From Pegea sp. RAD2-039 (lineage: Eukaryota > Chordata > Thaliacea > Salpida > Salpidae): a stretch of DNA of 64,000 nt. How positions within the stretch are numbered: position 1 is the first letter of the stretch; each line of letters opens with the position of its first letter. Shown piece after piece: positions 62,270-64,000 of the stretch. Under the pieces are notes generated by a model. That model was not told the origin of the DNA. It did no database searches and saw only the letters and a program-made list of their open reading frames with translations. Both the position numbers and the translations under genes were made by a program. The stretch is from assembly GCA_034620365.1 (NCBI GenBank), contig JAQGEQ010000186.1, positions 1,364,001 through 1,428,000 of the forward strand, written 5' to 3'.

Positions 62270-64000
62270 TTATTTACCCCAACCCCACAGATTACTAAGC
62301 AAGCCACTGATACCAGCTTTCTTTTGAGTTGGGCGAAGCTTACTGTCCAGATTCGGGAACTCAATCTGGTTATAAGCCAAATCGAAGAAAACCGGCTTAT
62401 ATGGAACAGGTTGAAACTGCGGGGGAAATGATTCAGTAATCGGCGGGACTTCGCTGGCATTTTTCCCGCTAGATTGATACACAAGCCCGATCTTTTCATC
62501 GTATGTGTTCAATCGTTTCATCAAAGGTGTTTTAAGATCACTACTAGATGAGACTTCATCATTAGTATCAGTAGTAGTGAGAACAGCGGCAGCGTGGACG
62601 CGATATTGATTAAAAGCGATTGTTTCAACCAACTTTTCCAAACTTTCAATATCAACAACATGTTTTGAAGAAGAGGGAAGGACTTGGAAAGCGTCGATCG
62701 CTGAACGCGCTCTTGTGAGGACTCGCTCGAACAGGGCCAGGGCCTCAGTCCAACACTTTTCATTGGACTTGCTTTTGGCGGCATGGAAACACCGAAAAGA
62801 CTTGAAAACTAGCATCTGAACATTAATCTCAGCTTTCATTTCAACGTCATCTTCAAGTCCAGGAAGATTGACGATTTCAGTTAAGTTTTGAAGAATGATG
62901 TCGTACAAGCGGATGAAGTCAGCTGGGCGAGCTGTTTTCTTCGAAGAAATTTGTTTAGGAGCATCTCCTGCTGATTCTGGAAGAGTTTAGAGTTTAATTG
63001 AAGATCAAAAAGCGTTGGGTGTCGTCACCTAAGTTTTTAGAGTCCAATTTAGCTTGTAGATCTTCAATTAGAAGAAGATTTCGCTGAATTGTTTTAGTGA
63101 GACGAATTTGACTGAGGTAAGTGTGAAGATATTGAAGATCAGATACCTAAGAGGTTAGAAATAAAAACTAAAGCATCAACGAGATTTGACATAATTGTTC
63201 TTGACTTGGTATAGAAGGCCGTGGAGTTTTTATGGATCAAGGTGCTAATTGTTCTGGGAACTTAGGTTCTTGTGTACAGGGTCGATATTACAAATTAAAG
63301 TTTTTATCACGACAAGCAAATATTTTTGGAGGCTAAGTAAGCAGTAGATGGAAGAAAGTGGACAGATACGTGGAAGGTCCCTTTTGGATCTGATATTTGG
63401 TAATACGGCCCAGTGACATGGGACAGTGACATCAAGGTCAGTAACTAACGACAGTGGCTACCCGTAGAGGACAACAGCAAACATTATCCAGCAAAAAGTA
63501 GACAATTATTACAAAATAGAAAGAAGTAAAAAATCGATTTGAATTACATCGAAATTATGAATTAAAATAAAAATTTAAAATATGAGTAAAGAGAAAAATA
63601 AAATAAGTAGGAAGAATTAGAAAGAGAAAAGTTGGAAAACCTCTGCAGTCTTGGAATGAGGGTCAGCTTTTACATCTTCTTTTGTAACTTGTAACACATC
63701 TTTACATTCACTCAAGACATTATCATAAAGTTCAATTTTTGCTTCTAAATCTTCAGTTTTTGAGAGTTCATCATCAAACTCTTTGATACCAATCAAGAAT
63801 AATCGAACCTTCAAAATTGAGGGTTAAGAAGAAGCAGATAACTTCTTTATTCACCTTGTTGTTCTTAACTCTTACAGTTCGATTTCTCCAAACCAACTCA
63901 CTCATGCTTGAAGCTTGCTTCTTTCGTGAATCAGCCACTAAAGAGTCAAGTTTATCAGCCAATAAAGGATCTTTAAATCCAGTTCCATGAAGATGAACTA
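62270..64000 (-). CDS. SRP68: Signal recognition particle subunit SRP68, C-terminal part (runs off window)
   Basis: Four exons visible: 64000-63855 (partial), 63808-63641, 63146-63029, 62976-62270, giving 378 C-terminal residues of a protein that is about 627 aa in humans. The 5' exons lie beyond the window. Diagnostic blocks are KKQASSMSELVWRNRTV, VSDLQYLHTYLSQIRL, FIRLYDIILQNLTEIVNLPG, PPQFQPVPYKPVFFDLAYN and a C-terminal KKAGISGLLSNLWGWGK, matching the family's SRP72-binding and terminal region. SRP68 binds 7S RNA and SRP72 and is needed for ER targeting and elongation arrest. The frame is intact and phases agree. The last exon (707 bp) is unusually long for this locus, and the intron 63147-63640 contains repeat sequence. 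Confidence 0.95.
63404..63450 (+). repeat. Dispersed repeat fragment in an SRP68 intron
   Basis: The sequence beginning GGTAATACGGCCCAGTGACA is a diverged copy of 39342-39385 (GGTTATACGGTCCAGTGGCC). Both continue with TGGGACAGTG and a GGTCA end. Flanks do not align, so only a core of about 45 bp is shared. Confidence 0.55.

Overview
This is nuclear DNA from an animal. Five protein-coding genes are orthologues of conserved metazoan proteins and have conventional GT-AG introns. Intergenic DNA is extremely AT-rich (about 25% GC by eye) and exons are richer. Most introns inside genes are only about 44-60 nt, but some gene-free spacers run for several kb. The lineage cannot be fixed from the sequence alone. 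A Ly6/uPAR protein, a uronyl 2-sulfotransferase-like enzyme and CEP350 together point to a eumetazoan, most likely an invertebrate with very short introns.

Layout: 1853-5899 (+) is a complete LONRF-type gene (RING, TPR, RING, LON). 5900-13584 is AT-rich spacer with two weak C-type-lectin-like relics. 13585-14637 (+) is an intronless seven-transmembrane receptor-like protein. 15008-31969 (-) is a complete CEP350 orthologue. I reconstructed 41 coding exons that stay in frame end to end (2,392 aa). Four of its introns are filled by minisatellite arrays, two of them 2.0 kb and 3.8 kb long. 32-37.7 kb is spacer with LINE debris. 37786-38290 (+) is a four-exon Ly6/uPAR GPI-anchored protein. 39-46.7 kb is a repeat-rich zone with decayed CR1/Jockey-like LINEs on the minus strand, interrupted by a lectin-domain membrane protein (44394-45008, +). 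47706-49780 (+) is URI1. 50515-55246 (-) is PITRM1, a mitochondrial presequence protease, with a SINE-like insertion in one intron. 57649-59873 (-) is a Golgi 2-O-sulfotransferase of the UST/HS2ST family. 62270-64000 (-) is the C-terminal part of SRP68, which runs off the window.

The genes do not form a pathway. They are unrelated housekeeping and cell-surface genes: ubiquitin ligase, centrosome, prefoldin-like/RNA polymerase assembly, mitochondrial proteolysis, glycosaminoglycan sulfation and SRP targeting.

The most unusual structure is in CEP350. Tandem repeats occupy whole introns from close to the donor to close to the acceptor. In the three longest arrays the transcribed strand is almost free of AG dinucleotides, and in the two largest every unit carries a CTAAT branch-point-like motif. 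CEP350 also appears to have lost its CAP-Gly domain although the flanking conserved blocks are retained. The genes between about 3 and 25 kb are saturated with the palindrome TGACGTCA in both exons and introns.
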